This document shows, piece by piece, positions 6,364-13,285 of a DNA stretch of 14,790 nt (position 1 is its first letter; each line of letters begins with the position of its first letter). The stretch comes from JALHOQ01 sp038144835 (GTDB lineage Bacteria > Bdellovibrionota > Bdellovibrionia > Bdellovibrionales > UBA1609): the NCBI GenBank assembly GCA_038144835.1, contig JAYQON010000075.1, positions 1 through 14,790 on the forward strand, read 5' to 3'. The notes below the pieces were generated by a model. The model ran no database searches and had not been told where the DNA came from. It saw only the letters and a list, made by a program, of their open reading frames with translations. A program made the position numbers and the translations under genes.

Positions 6364-7426
6364 AGCCACTCAGCCACCAAAAACACAAAACAAGACTAAG
6401 GGCTTAGGCCGAGGGTTAGGAAGTCTTTTAGGTGCAACTAGTGAGGGTGCATTTTCAAAAACTACCCCGGCGGCGGAAAAGGTTCTCGAAAGCTTGACCA
6501 AAGACCTGACTAGCCAACAGGAATCAGCTTTAAAGCAGGGTTTTGTCTCGCCTAGTGCAGAAATTGAGGCATCTATATCTGGAGTCGTACCTTCTGAACC
6601 ACCAAAGCCAGCTGCCCCGCAAATTCCAGGTAACCTTCGAATCTGGCAAATTCCAATTGAGAAATTGTGGCCAAATCCAAACCAGCCCAGACAAATTTTC
6701 GAAAAAGAACCGCTCCAAGAGCTGTCTGGCTCCATCAGAGAAAAAGGGATTATTCAGCCGCTTCTTGTCCGAAAAGCTGAAGACGACGGGTTTGAGATCA
6801 TTGCTGGAGAGCGCAGATGGCGTGCAGCCCAACTTGCAGGGCTCAAAGAAGTTCCCGCAATCATCAAGGAGAGCAGCGAACAAGAAGTGCTCGAGCTCGC
6901 ATTGATAGAAAACATTCAGAGAGAAAACTTAAACCCTGTCGAGGAAGCTGAAGCCTATGATTTCCTTATTAAAAAATATAACTTAACGCAACAAGAGTTG
7001 GCCCAAAAAGTAGGCAAGGATCGCGCTACTGTGACCAACGTTCTGCGCATCCTTCAGCTTCAGCCAGGGGTGCGTCAAATGCTTTCGCGCGGCGAGTTAT
7101 CACTGGGGCAAGCCAAGGTTTTGCTCAGTCTAAGCGATGCTAAGATTCAAGAGGCACTGGCCAATAAGGCAAAAAATGGGAATCTAAGTGTTCGTGCTCT
7201 GGAAAAGCTAGTTGCTAGCGCGAAAATCGGTGCAAAAAAAGATGTTGATCAAGATGAAGCTCGCGCCAGTGCAGCCAAAAATTTGGGAGAAGAGCTGCAA
7301 AAGCTTATCGGATCGAAGGTCAATTTAGATTACTCTGATGGAAAAGGCAGAATTGTGGTCCACTTTTACTCGGATGCCGAATTGAATCAAATTGTCGATA
7401 CCCTGAGGGATTCATGGCGGAACTAG
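6356..7426 (+). CDS. parB: Chromosome partitioning protein ParB (Spo0J)
   Basis: CTP-dependent DNA clamp that loads at parS and stimulates ParA. The N-terminus carries the conserved GLGRGLGSLLG element (16-26), the region that contacts ParA in homologues. A poorly conserved Ala/Pro/Ser linker runs to about residue 95. The CTP-binding region follows: LWPNPNQPRQIF, then GERRWRAAQ (151-159) and ENIQREN (185-191). A helix-turn-helix lies around 211-231 (TQQELAQKVGKDRATVTNVLR), and a C-terminal dimerisation region includes NLDYSDGKGRIVVHFYS. At 356 residues it is somewhat longer than B. subtilis Spo0J because of the linker. GGAGAGG upstream supports ATG 6356. It sits between parA (8 bp overlap) and the bactofilin gene (13 bp overlap), so the three are probably one transcript. 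Two parS-like sites within 1.5 kb fit its role. Confidence 0.95.
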   Translation: MSEATQPPKTQNKTKGLGRGLGSLLGATSEGAFSKTTPAAEKVLESLTKDLTSQQESALKQGFVSPSAEIEASISGVVPSEPPKPAAPQIPGNLRIWQIPIEKLWPNPNQPRQIFEKEPLQELSGSIREKGIIQPLLVRKAEDDGFEIIAGERRWRAAQLAGLKEVPAIIKESSEQEVLELALIENIQRENLNPVEEAEAYDFLIKKYNLTQQELAQKVGKDRATVTNVLRILQLQPGVRQMLSRGELSLGQAKVLLSLSDAKIQEALANKAKNGNLSVRALEKLVASAKIGAKKDVDQDEARASAAKNLGEELQKLIGSKVNLDYSDGKGRIVVHFYSDAELNQIVDTLRDSWRN

Positions 7427-7758
7427 AAAACAGGGAGTCAGCTGTAACCGCGCTTTTGGAAAAAGGGGCGTCATTTGACGGACGCCTTACTTTCGAAGGA
7501 ACGGTGCGTATTGGCGGGCATTTTCGCGGAGAAATATTCACCAACGATACCCTTGTAATTAATCCAGGAGCTCAGGTTGAAGCACAAATTGAAGCCGAAA
7601 CAGTTATCATCTCGGGAGCTGTAAAGGGTAATATCTTCGCGCGCCGCAGGGTAATTATGCATCCGCCGGCAATTTTTCAGGGGACTGTTACCACCCCGTC
7701 CTTAAGGATTGACGAAGGGGTTTTGTTCGAAGGCGCCTCATACATGCCTAAGAATTAA
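7414..7758 (+). CDS. Bactofilin family protein
   Basis: Bactofilins are small right-handed beta-helix proteins that polymerise without nucleotide and act as scaffolds at poles, division sites or membranes. The 114-residue product shows the family signature at its start (ALLEKGASFDGRLTFEGTVRIGGHFRGEI), then repeating short beta turns such as VINPGAQVEAQIEAETVIISGAVKGNIFARRRVIM and TTPSLRIDEGVLFEGA. Flanking tails are short, as in single-domain bactofilins. GAGGGA three bases before ATG 7414 is a good ribosome site. The first 13 bases overlap the parB 3' end, so it is translationally tied to parAB. In Myxococcus, bactofilins organise the ParABS machinery; a similar function here is an inference. 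The gene ends directly before the putative atp promoter. Confidence 0.9.
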   Translation: MAELENRESAVTALLEKGASFDGRLTFEGTVRIGGHFRGEIFTNDTLVINPGAQVEAQIEAETVIISGAVKGNIFARRRVIMHPPAIFQGTVTTPSLRIDEGVLFEGASYMPKN

Positions 7759-7789
7759 TTTACACAGCCGTTTAGGTCGCATATATAAA
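7759..7789 (+). promoter_or_regulatory. Putative sigma-70-type promoter of the atp operon
   Basis: TTTACA (7759-7764) resembles a -35 box. TATATA (7782-7787, spacing 17) or TATAAA (7784-7789, spacing 19) resembles a -10 box. It lies directly after the bactofilin stop and about 35 bases before atpF', the only real gap between parAB-bactofilin and the atp genes. Confidence 0.5.
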
Positions 7790-7798
7790 TTGGCGACC
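7775..7798. promoter_or_regulatory. Inverted repeat enclosing the atp -10 box (operator candidate)
   Basis: GGTCGC (7775-7780) and GCGACC (7793-7798) are perfect inverted arms around a 12-base AT-rich centre holding the -10 hexamer. Such an arrangement suits a dimeric repressor or activator. It could also be chance or part of a leader hairpin. Confidence 0.35.
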
Positions 7799-7822
7799 AT
7801 TCTCATTAAGGACGCCATTTAC

Positions 7823-8269
7823 ATGGACTTACTACAATCACTGGGGGTCAACGCGACTCTCGCTGCACAACTCGGAGTTTTCATTGTTTCCTTTGTTGCT
7901 CTGAAGTACCTCCTATTCGATCCCTACTTCGTTGCTTACAATGAGCGCAATGAGCGTACAGTTGGAAAAGCCGAACTCGCTGAGCGCTACTTGATAGAAA
8001 CCCGCGAACTTGAAGAAAAGTTTGCCCAGAAAGCGCGTGAACTGAACGAGCGATACAAAGAGGTATTTGACAGAAATCGCTCTGAAGCCTCGAAAGAGTA
8101 TGATCGCTTGATCAGCGAGGCGCGGGACCAGGCCAAGCAACTGGTGGACCAATCACGCTCTCGCGTGCAGAAAGATATCGAGGAAGTCCGCACTCAACTA
8201 AAGCAAGAGGTCCCTGGAGTTGCTCAGCTGATCAATCAACAATTAATAGGCAAGGAGCTCGCGCCATGA
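7823..8269 (+). CDS. atpF': ATP synthase F0 subunit b' (AtpF'/AtpX type)
   Basis: One of two b-type peripheral-stalk subunits. This 148-residue protein has an N-terminal membrane anchor (about residues 12-33, AAQLGVFIVSFVALKYLLF), then a long charged helix rich in Glu, Arg, Lys and Ala running almost to the end, the typical b-subunit stalk. First place in the operon, directly before a second b gene, fits the b'/b pairs of cyanobacteria, alphaproteobacteria and many former deltaproteobacteria. ATG 7823 is chosen; the frame is open upstream but would run into the bactofilin gene. AAGGA lies ten bases before the start. The stop overlaps atpF by ATGA. The call as b' instead of b rests on order and on the shorter protein lacking a signal-like leader, so the b/b' naming could be swapped. 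Confidence 0.85.
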   Translation: MDLLQSLGVNATLAAQLGVFIVSFVALKYLLFDPYFVAYNERNERTVGKAELAERYLIETRELEEKFAQKARELNERYKEVFDRNRSEASKEYDRLISEARDQAKQLVDQSRSRVQKDIEEVRTQLKQEVPGVAQLINQQLIGKELAP

Positions 8270-8832
8270 TTAAACAGAGCTTGAGTATCCTACTTTTTTC
8301 AACGCAGATTGCCGAGGCCGCGGAAAATTCACACGCCGCTAGCCACGCAGTTCCATGGGCTTCGGTAGGAGTGCAAGCCTTCAATTTGATGGTCCTCTTT
8401 CTGGCGCTATTTTTAGCCCTAAGAAAGTCTATACAGGCTCACTTTGCTAATCGTGCTCGCGAATTTTCTCAGTTGGTAGATAAGGCCGAAGCGGCAAAAC
8501 GTCAGGCAGAGAGAGGTCATCGAGAAATTAAAGATCGGCTTACACAATTGGAATCAACAGCCGAGCAAAGTCTGCTTAAAGCCGAAGCTGAAGCTGAGCA
8601 GTTAAAAAATAAAATGATTCACGATGCAAAATTGCTTTCAAGCAAACTTGAAGCAGAAGCCAAACAAACAATCGCCCTAGAAGTCGATAAGGCTAAAGGA
8701 GAGTTACGACATGAGCTCTTAGCTCGTGCCTTGGCAGAATCTCGTGATAACTTGCAAAAAAATCTTGGCAGTAACGAACAAAAGAAGCTTCAGAATGAAT
8801 TTGTTGAAAAGATTCAGGTGGTAGGCGGATGA
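8266..8832 (+). CDS. atpF: ATP synthase F0 subunit b
   Basis: Second peripheral-stalk subunit, 188 residues. A hydrophobic leader of about 18 residues (MIKQSLSILLFSTQIAEAA) resembles a cleavable signal. A short His/Ala/Ser stretch follows, then the true membrane helix at about 34-52 (VGVQAFNLMVLFLALFLAL). The remainder is a long heptad-like coiled coil (for example SLLKAEAEAEQLKNKM and KLEAEAKQTIALEVDKAKGELRHEL). Such a double-hydrophobic N-terminus occurs in some deltaproteobacterial b subunits. AAGGAG eight bases upstream and the ATGA overlap with atpF' support the start. With b' it would form a heterodimeric stalk linking delta to the membrane-embedded a subunit. The stop overlaps the atpH start by ATGA. 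Confidence 0.9.
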   Translation: MIKQSLSILLFSTQIAEAAENSHAASHAVPWASVGVQAFNLMVLFLALFLALRKSIQAHFANRAREFSQLVDKAEAAKRQAERGHREIKDRLTQLESTAEQSLLKAEAEAEQLKNKMIHDAKLLSSKLEAEAKQTIALEVDKAKGELRHELLARALAESRDNLQKNLGSNEQKKLQNEFVEKIQVVGG

Positions 8833-9377
8833 GGAACACTATTCTGGCCAGCCGCTATGCGCGGGCTCTTTATAGCTTGGCAAAAGAACAAAATGAGCAA
8901 GAACTTATTTTTGATCAAATGCGCTTTATCGAAGACGCCTTTCGATCGGATAGCACAATAAGCGAATTTATAAATTCTCCTCTGGTTCGACCGGAAGATA
9001 AAGTTAAGTGTTTTGATGGGGCGCTAAAAAAGTTTGCTCTGAATCAGGCTCTTCACCATTTCTTGCTTTTACTTGCACGCAAGAATCGATTACCTCTGTT
9101 TATTGATGTCGTAGCATCCTATCAATCCATAGCAGATGAAATGCACGGTGTGACTCGTGGGGTAGTCAGGTCGGCTACGGTTCTTGGCCCGGACGAGCGT
9201 AAGCGTATAGAAGAGCTGGTTAGCAAGGCCACAAAAAAACAAGTCATTTTAACCTACAAGGAAGACCCCTCTCTTCTTGGAGGCTTAGTGGCCGAGGTTG
9301 GTAGCTTTACCTTTGACGATTCCCTTACTTCGCATTTGAACAGAATAAACGAGCAATTAACTAGGAGTGTCCATTAA
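8829..9377 (+). CDS. atpH: ATP synthase F1 subunit delta
   Basis: Delta (OSCP homologue) caps the alpha3beta3 head and binds the b stalk. The 182-residue protein matches family length (177 in E. coli). The N-terminal six-helix domain starts ILASRYARALYSLAKEQ, and the family-typical FINSPLVRPEDKVKCF segment follows. The C-terminal part holds VRSATVLGPDERKRIEELVSKATKKQVILTYKEDPSLLGGLVAEVGSFTFDDSLTSHL; the DPSLLGG...VG...DDSL series is the OSCP/delta signature. The start overlaps the atpF stop (ATGA), so translation is probably coupled. One base separates its stop from the chosen ATG of atpA. Confidence 0.95.
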   Translation: MRNTILASRYARALYSLAKEQNEQELIFDQMRFIEDAFRSDSTISEFINSPLVRPEDKVKCFDGALKKFALNQALHHFLLLLARKNRLPLFIDVVASYQSIADEMHGVTRGVVRSATVLGPDERKRIEELVSKATKKQVILTYKEDPSLLGGLVAEVGSFTFDDSLTSHLNRINEQLTRSVH

Positions 9378-9378
9378 C

Positions 9379-10905
9379 ATGGAAACCACAATTCGCGCCG
9401 ACGAGATTAGTCGGGTTTTGAAAGAGCAAATCAGAAATTACAATAAGACCATCGAGGTCAGCGAGACAGGCAGCGTGCTGTCTGTGGGCGATGGTGTGGC
9501 CCGTGTGTACGGCTTAGAAAAAGCCATGGCAGGCGAGCTCGTAGAGTTTCCCGGACAGATTTTTGGGATGGTTTTGAACCTAGAGACTGACTCTGTAGGT
9601 GTCGTTATCTTTGGTGATGACCGAGACATTCGCGAGGGAGACATAGTCAAGCGAACGAAGCGGATCGTTCAGGTCCCCGTAGGGGAAGCTCTTCTCGGCC
9701 GTGTGGTCGATGTTTTGGGTAGACCTATCGACGGGCGCGGCCCAATTGAAACTCAGCACAGTCGAATTGTTGAGCTTAAGGCGCCAGGTATTTTGGCACG
9801 AAAGTCTGTTCACGAGCCAATGCAGACCGGTATCAAAGCTATTGATTCAATGATTCCTATTGGTCGTGGTCAGCGAGAGCTTATTATTGGTGATCGTCAA
9901 ACGGGAAAAACGGCGATCGCTCTTGATACGATCATCAATCAAAAAGGCCAAAATGTTCATTGTTTCTATGTAGCCATCGGTCAAAAAAAGTCGACCGTGG
10001 CTCAGGTTGTTGAAAAGCTACGGGCCGCTGGAGCTATGGAGTACACAACAGTAATCGCAGCAACCGCATCAGATCCTGCCCCTCTGCAGTTTCTCGCCCC
10101 ATATGCAGGGTGCACAATGGCAGAATATTTTCGCGATTCTGGTCGCCATGCCCTCATTATTTACGACGATTTAACTAAGCAGGCGCAGGCTTACCGTCAA
10201 TTATCTCTGCTCCTTCGACGTCCACCAGGCCGAGAGGCTTATCCTGGCGACGTTTTTTATGTACACAGTCGCTTGTTAGAAAGAGCGGCAAAGTTATCAG
10301 ATAAAATGGGTGGAGGAAGCTTGACGGCTCTGCCGATCATTGAGACCCAGGCTGGAGATATCTCGGCCTATATTCCGACGAATGTTATTTCGATTACCGA
10401 TGGGCAGATATTTTTGGAGAGTGGACTCTTTTACAAAGGTATTCGTCCTGCCGTAGATGTGGGTAAATCAGTTTCTCGCGTCGGCGGTTCTGCCCAAATC
10501 AAAGCAATGAAGCAGGTCGCGGGCACCTTAAAGCTGGAGCTTGCACAGTTTCGTGAATTGGAAGCGTTCTCGGCCTTTGCCTCAGATTTAGATAAAGCTA
10601 CACAAGCTCAGCTAGGTCGAGGTCGTCGATTGGTGGAAATGCTCAAACAGGCCCAGTACTCACCTTATTCAGTTGAAAAGCAGGTAGCGATGATTTGGGC
10701 AGCAACTAGCGGTTATCTTGACTGGATACCAGAAGTAGATGTTCGTCGTTTTGAAAAAGAGCTGATGGACTTCTTGGAGCAAAAATACAGCAAGATTTTG
10801 TCTGAGATTCGCGACAAAAAAGCTTTGGATGACAACACTAAGCTTGAACTCAAAGGCGCCTTAGACGAATTCAAGGCTATCTTCAAACCTACTCAGCAGA
10901 AGTAA
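9379..10905 (+). CDS. atpA: ATP synthase F1 subunit alpha
   Basis: Non-catalytic nucleotide-binding subunit of the F1 hexamer. At 508 residues it is close to E. coli (513). Visible in order: an N-terminal beta-barrel (GSVLSVGDGVARVYGLEKAMAGELVEF), Walker A GDRQTGKT (171-178), IIYDDLTKQAQAYRQ (Walker B region), RRPPGREAYPGDVFYVHSRLLERAA and the arginine finger in SVSRVGG (R367), then a helical C-terminal domain (FASDLDKATQAQLGRGRRL). Just before the finger the sequence is VDVGKSVSRVGG, with Lys where many homologues have Leu, Ile or Thr; the finger is intact. ATG 9379 gives the usual short N-terminus; AGGAG lies eleven bases upstream, a little far. An in-frame GTG at 9367 overlaps that ribosome site and is rejected. 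atpG follows after seven bases. Confidence 0.97.
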   Translation: METTIRADEISRVLKEQIRNYNKTIEVSETGSVLSVGDGVARVYGLEKAMAGELVEFPGQIFGMVLNLETDSVGVVIFGDDRDIREGDIVKRTKRIVQVPVGEALLGRVVDVLGRPIDGRGPIETQHSRIVELKAPGILARKSVHEPMQTGIKAIDSMIPIGRGQRELIIGDRQTGKTAIALDTIINQKGQNVHCFYVAIGQKKSTVAQVVEKLRAAGAMEYTTVIAATASDPAPLQFLAPYAGCTMAEYFRDSGRHALIIYDDLTKQAQAYRQLSLLLRRPPGREAYPGDVFYVHSRLLERAAKLSDKMGGGSLTALPIIETQAGDISAYIPTNVISITDGQIFLESGLFYKGIRPAVDVGKSVSRVGGSAQIKAMKQVAGTLKLELAQFRELEAFSAFASDLDKATQAQLGRGRRLVEMLKQAQYSPYSVEKQVAMIWAATSGYLDWIPEVDVRRFEKELMDFLEQKYSKILSEIRDKKALDDNTKLELKGALDEFKAIFKPTQQK

Positions 10906-10912
10906 AAGGATT

Positions 10913-11797
10913 ATGCCGAGCTTAAAGGATATTCGAACCCGAATTCAGAGCGTGAAAAATACGCAGCAGATCACTCGGGCCATGAAAATGGTGTCTGCGG
11001 CTAAGCTGCGTCGGGCGCAGCAGAATATTCAAAATCTGCGCCCTTTTGCTAAGCAGATTTTATCGGTTATTGCAGACGTTGCTACAACTCAAAGAATCGA
11101 ACACCCGTTGTTGAACACAAAAGAAGAACCTAAAAAGGTACTCTTGGTTGTTTTGACTTCGGATCGTGGTTTGGCGGGTGGTTTCAACAACAACATTAAT
11201 CGATTTGCGCACAAGTTCTATCGAGATAATGTGGCGAAATATGAAAAGCTTGATTTCCTTTTCATTGGGCGCAAGGCGGCCGATTTCTTTAAGGCTCGCC
11301 AGATAGATGGTGTCGACACTATTCTCAACCTAGCGCGAGAGGTGTCTTATCCAATGGCGAGCAAGGTTTCCCAGCGCCTGATGGATGGGTTCACTTCTGG
11401 AGGATATGACTCAATCTTATTGATTTACAATGAGTTTAAGTCGGCAATTCAGCAGAATATTGTGACAGAACAACTTCTACCCGTGGACATCACGGCTGCA
11501 AACTTGGTCGACGGAGAAGGCAAAACTGCCTTTTCCAAGGATTTGATTTTTGAGCCAGCACCCGACTGCATTATTGATGACTTACTTAAGAAGCATTTTG
11601 CAGTGCAAGTTTATCGATCAATGTGTGAGAGCGTTGCTGCTGAACACGGCGCTCGAATGGCGGCTATGGAGAGTGCGACTAAGAACGCGGGCGAAATGAT
11701 CCGCTCAATGACTTTGACATACAATAAACTTCGTCAGGCTTCGATTACCACCGAGCTTATCGAGATCACGAGTGGTGCGGAAGCCCTTAAGGGATAA
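10913..11797 (+). CDS. atpG: ATP synthase F1 subunit gamma
   Basis: Central rotor shaft linking the c-ring to the catalytic head. The 294-residue protein has the two conserved helices that form the shaft. At the N-terminus is SLKDIRTRIQSVKNTQQITRAMKMVSAAKLRRAQ. At the C-terminus is ARMAAMESATKNAGEMIRSMTLTYNKLRQASITTELIEITSGAEAL. The Rossmann-like middle begins with VLLVVLTSDRGLAGGFN, a family signature. Length compares with 287 in E. coli. ATG 10913 is used because the N-terminal signature begins at once; AAAAGGA is only two bases away, so ribosome spacing is tight. No regulatory insertion of the chloroplast dithiol type is visible. Confidence 0.96.
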   Translation: MPSLKDIRTRIQSVKNTQQITRAMKMVSAAKLRRAQQNIQNLRPFAKQILSVIADVATTQRIEHPLLNTKEEPKKVLLVVLTSDRGLAGGFNNNINRFAHKFYRDNVAKYEKLDFLFIGRKAADFFKARQIDGVDTILNLAREVSYPMASKVSQRLMDGFTSGGYDSILLIYNEFKSAIQQNIVTEQLLPVDITAANLVDGEGKTAFSKDLIFEPAPDCIIDDLLKKHFAVQVYRSMCESVAAEHGARMAAMESATKNAGEMIRSMTLTYNKLRQASITTELIEITSGAEALKG

Positions 11798-11809
11798 ATA
11801 GGAGAGCCA

Positions 11810-13222
11810 ATGCAATTGCAGTCAGGTTACGTAAGACAGGTGATGGGTCCAGTCGTGGATGTAGAGTTTCCCGATGGCGATATGCCAGAAATTTATAACG
11901 CTCTTCGCGTTACTAATAAGGCAATCAATGCCGAGGAAAATAACTTGGTATTAGAGGTGGCTCAGCATCTGGGCGACCGTGTGGTCCGAACGATTGCGAT
12001 GGATTCCACAGATGGCTTGGTTCGTGGCGAAAAGGTTTTAAATACAGGGTCGACAATTAAGGTTCCCGTGGGTTCTGCGGTTTTGAATCGCATTCTCAAT
12101 GTTGTTGGGGAGCCGGTTGATGAGGGTCCCAAGGTTGAAGCAAAAGAATGGTGGCCAATTCACAGACCAGCCCCGAAGTTTGAAGATCAATCCACACAAG
12201 CCGAAATGCTGATGACCGGTATCAAGGTTGTCGATCTATTAGCCCCCTACGCAAAGGGAGGTAAAATTGGTCTTTTTGGTGGTGCGGGAGTTGGTAAAAC
12301 GGTTCTTATTCAGGAGCTAATTTACAATATCGCGACTCATCATAAAGGTAAGTCGGTATTTGCTGGGGTTGGAGAGCGAACACGTGAAGGAAACGATCTT
12401 TTCCACGAAATGTCGGAATCGGGCGTGATTCAGCAGACAGCCCTTGTTTTCGGTCAGATGAATGAACCTCCCGGTGCGCGGGCTCGTGTTGCTTTGAGTG
12501 CTTTGACCATGGCTGAATATTTCCGTGACGTTGAAGGTCAGGACGTTTTGTTATTTGTGGATAATATTTTCCGATTCACTCAAGCAGGAGCCGAGGTGTC
12601 TGCGTTGCTTGGACGTATCCCCTCAGCAGTGGGGTATCAGCCTACTCTCGGTACTGAAATGGGTAATCTCCAAGAGCGAATCACTTCTACCAAAACGGGG
12701 TCAATCACCTCTGTACAAGCGGTTTACGTTCCTGCTGACGATTACACAGATCCAGCTCCAGCAACGACTTTTACTCACTTGGATGCAACTACCAACTTGG
12801 ATCGAGATATCGCGGCTAAAGGTATTTTTCCAGCGGTACACCCGTTGAACTCAACTTCTCGAATCCTTGATCCTCAAATTGTTGGTGAAGAGCATTACCG
12901 CACGGCTCGTGATGTACAGGCACTTTTGCAAAGGTATCGCGAATTACAGGATATTATTGCCATTTTAGGTATGGATGAATTGAGCGAACAGGATAAGTTG
13001 GTTGTCGGTCGTGCACGTAAGATTGAGCGTTTTCTATCTCAACCTATGAACGTGGCAGAGCAATTTACCGGTATCAAAGGAAAATATGTTGATATCAAGG
13101 ATACCGTAAAGGGATTCCGTCAGATTCTCGATGGTATTCATGACAATGTTCCTGAGCAGGCATTCTACATGGTGGGAACTATTGAAGAGGTTCTCGAGAA
13201 AGCGAAGAAACTGGCATTGTAG
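11810..13222 (+). CDS. atpD: ATP synthase F1 subunit beta
   Basis: Catalytic subunit; three copies alternate with alpha and make ATP from ADP and phosphate. The 470-residue protein carries Walker A GGAGVGKT (157-164), the catalytic Glu in GERTREG (E189), LLFVDNIFRFTQAG (Walker B), RIPSAVGYQPTLGTEMG and the C-terminal helical lever. The lever loop reads DELSEQD (389-395) where the textbook form is DELSEED. The segment around 344 reads FPAVHPLNSTSR, with His replacing the usual Asp of VDPL; neither change removes a known catalytic residue. AGGAGA sits a few bases before ATG 11810. The 63-base gap after it holds a hairpin before atpC, the only real gap inside the atp operon. Confidence 0.97.
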   Translation: MQLQSGYVRQVMGPVVDVEFPDGDMPEIYNALRVTNKAINAEENNLVLEVAQHLGDRVVRTIAMDSTDGLVRGEKVLNTGSTIKVPVGSAVLNRILNVVGEPVDEGPKVEAKEWWPIHRPAPKFEDQSTQAEMLMTGIKVVDLLAPYAKGGKIGLFGGAGVGKTVLIQELIYNIATHHKGKSVFAGVGERTREGNDLFHEMSESGVIQQTALVFGQMNEPPGARARVALSALTMAEYFRDVEGQDVLLFVDNIFRFTQAGAEVSALLGRIPSAVGYQPTLGTEMGNLQERITSTKTGSITSVQAVYVPADDYTDPAPATTFTHLDATTNLDRDIAAKGIFPAVHPLNSTSRILDPQIVGEEHYRTARDVQALLQRYRELQDIIAILGMDELSEQDKLVVGRARKIERFLSQPMNVAEQFTGIKGKYVDIKDTVKGFRQILDGIHDNVPEQAFYMVGTIEEVLEKAKKLAL

Positions 13223-13235
13223 AATCTCTGAATTT

Positions 13236-13265
13236 TTGGGTCGGAGGTTGGCTCAGACGACCCAA
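13236..13265 (+). terminator. Hairpin between atpD and atpC (attenuator or processing site)
   Basis: TTGGGTCG (13236-13243) and CGACCCAA (13258-13265) form an 8 bp perfect stem. An inner GAG/CTC (13244-13246, 13252-13254) can extend it. It is followed by GGTTTTG, a short and displaced T-run, so at best a leaky terminator. It could lower epsilon synthesis relative to beta or stabilise the upstream message. Confidence 0.45.
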
Positions 13266-13285
13266 GGTTTTGACTTGAGGGTGAT

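Noticed and set aside
6530..6905. Long open frames of 117-120 codons on both strands inside parB
   Set aside because: They lie wholly within parB, show no family signature or ribosome site, and cover a low-constraint linker plus the conserved CTP-binding region.
7709..7822. Upstream extension of atpF' to an earlier start in the same frame
   Set aside because: It would overlap the bactofilin gene, cross the putative promoter and add a basic non-conserved leader. ATG 7823 gives the normal b' N-terminus.
12381..12386. CACGTG core in atpD as a third parS
   Set aside because: Flanks read GAA/AAG instead of GTTN/NAAC, so only the hexamer matches. It encodes part of the conserved GERTREG motif.
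12556..12564. Perfect DnaA-box sequence TGTGGATAA inside atpD
   Set aside because: It is a single copy within codons for the conserved FVDNI Walker B segment, with no neighbouring boxes or AT-rich unwinding region. Coincidence is the simpler reading.
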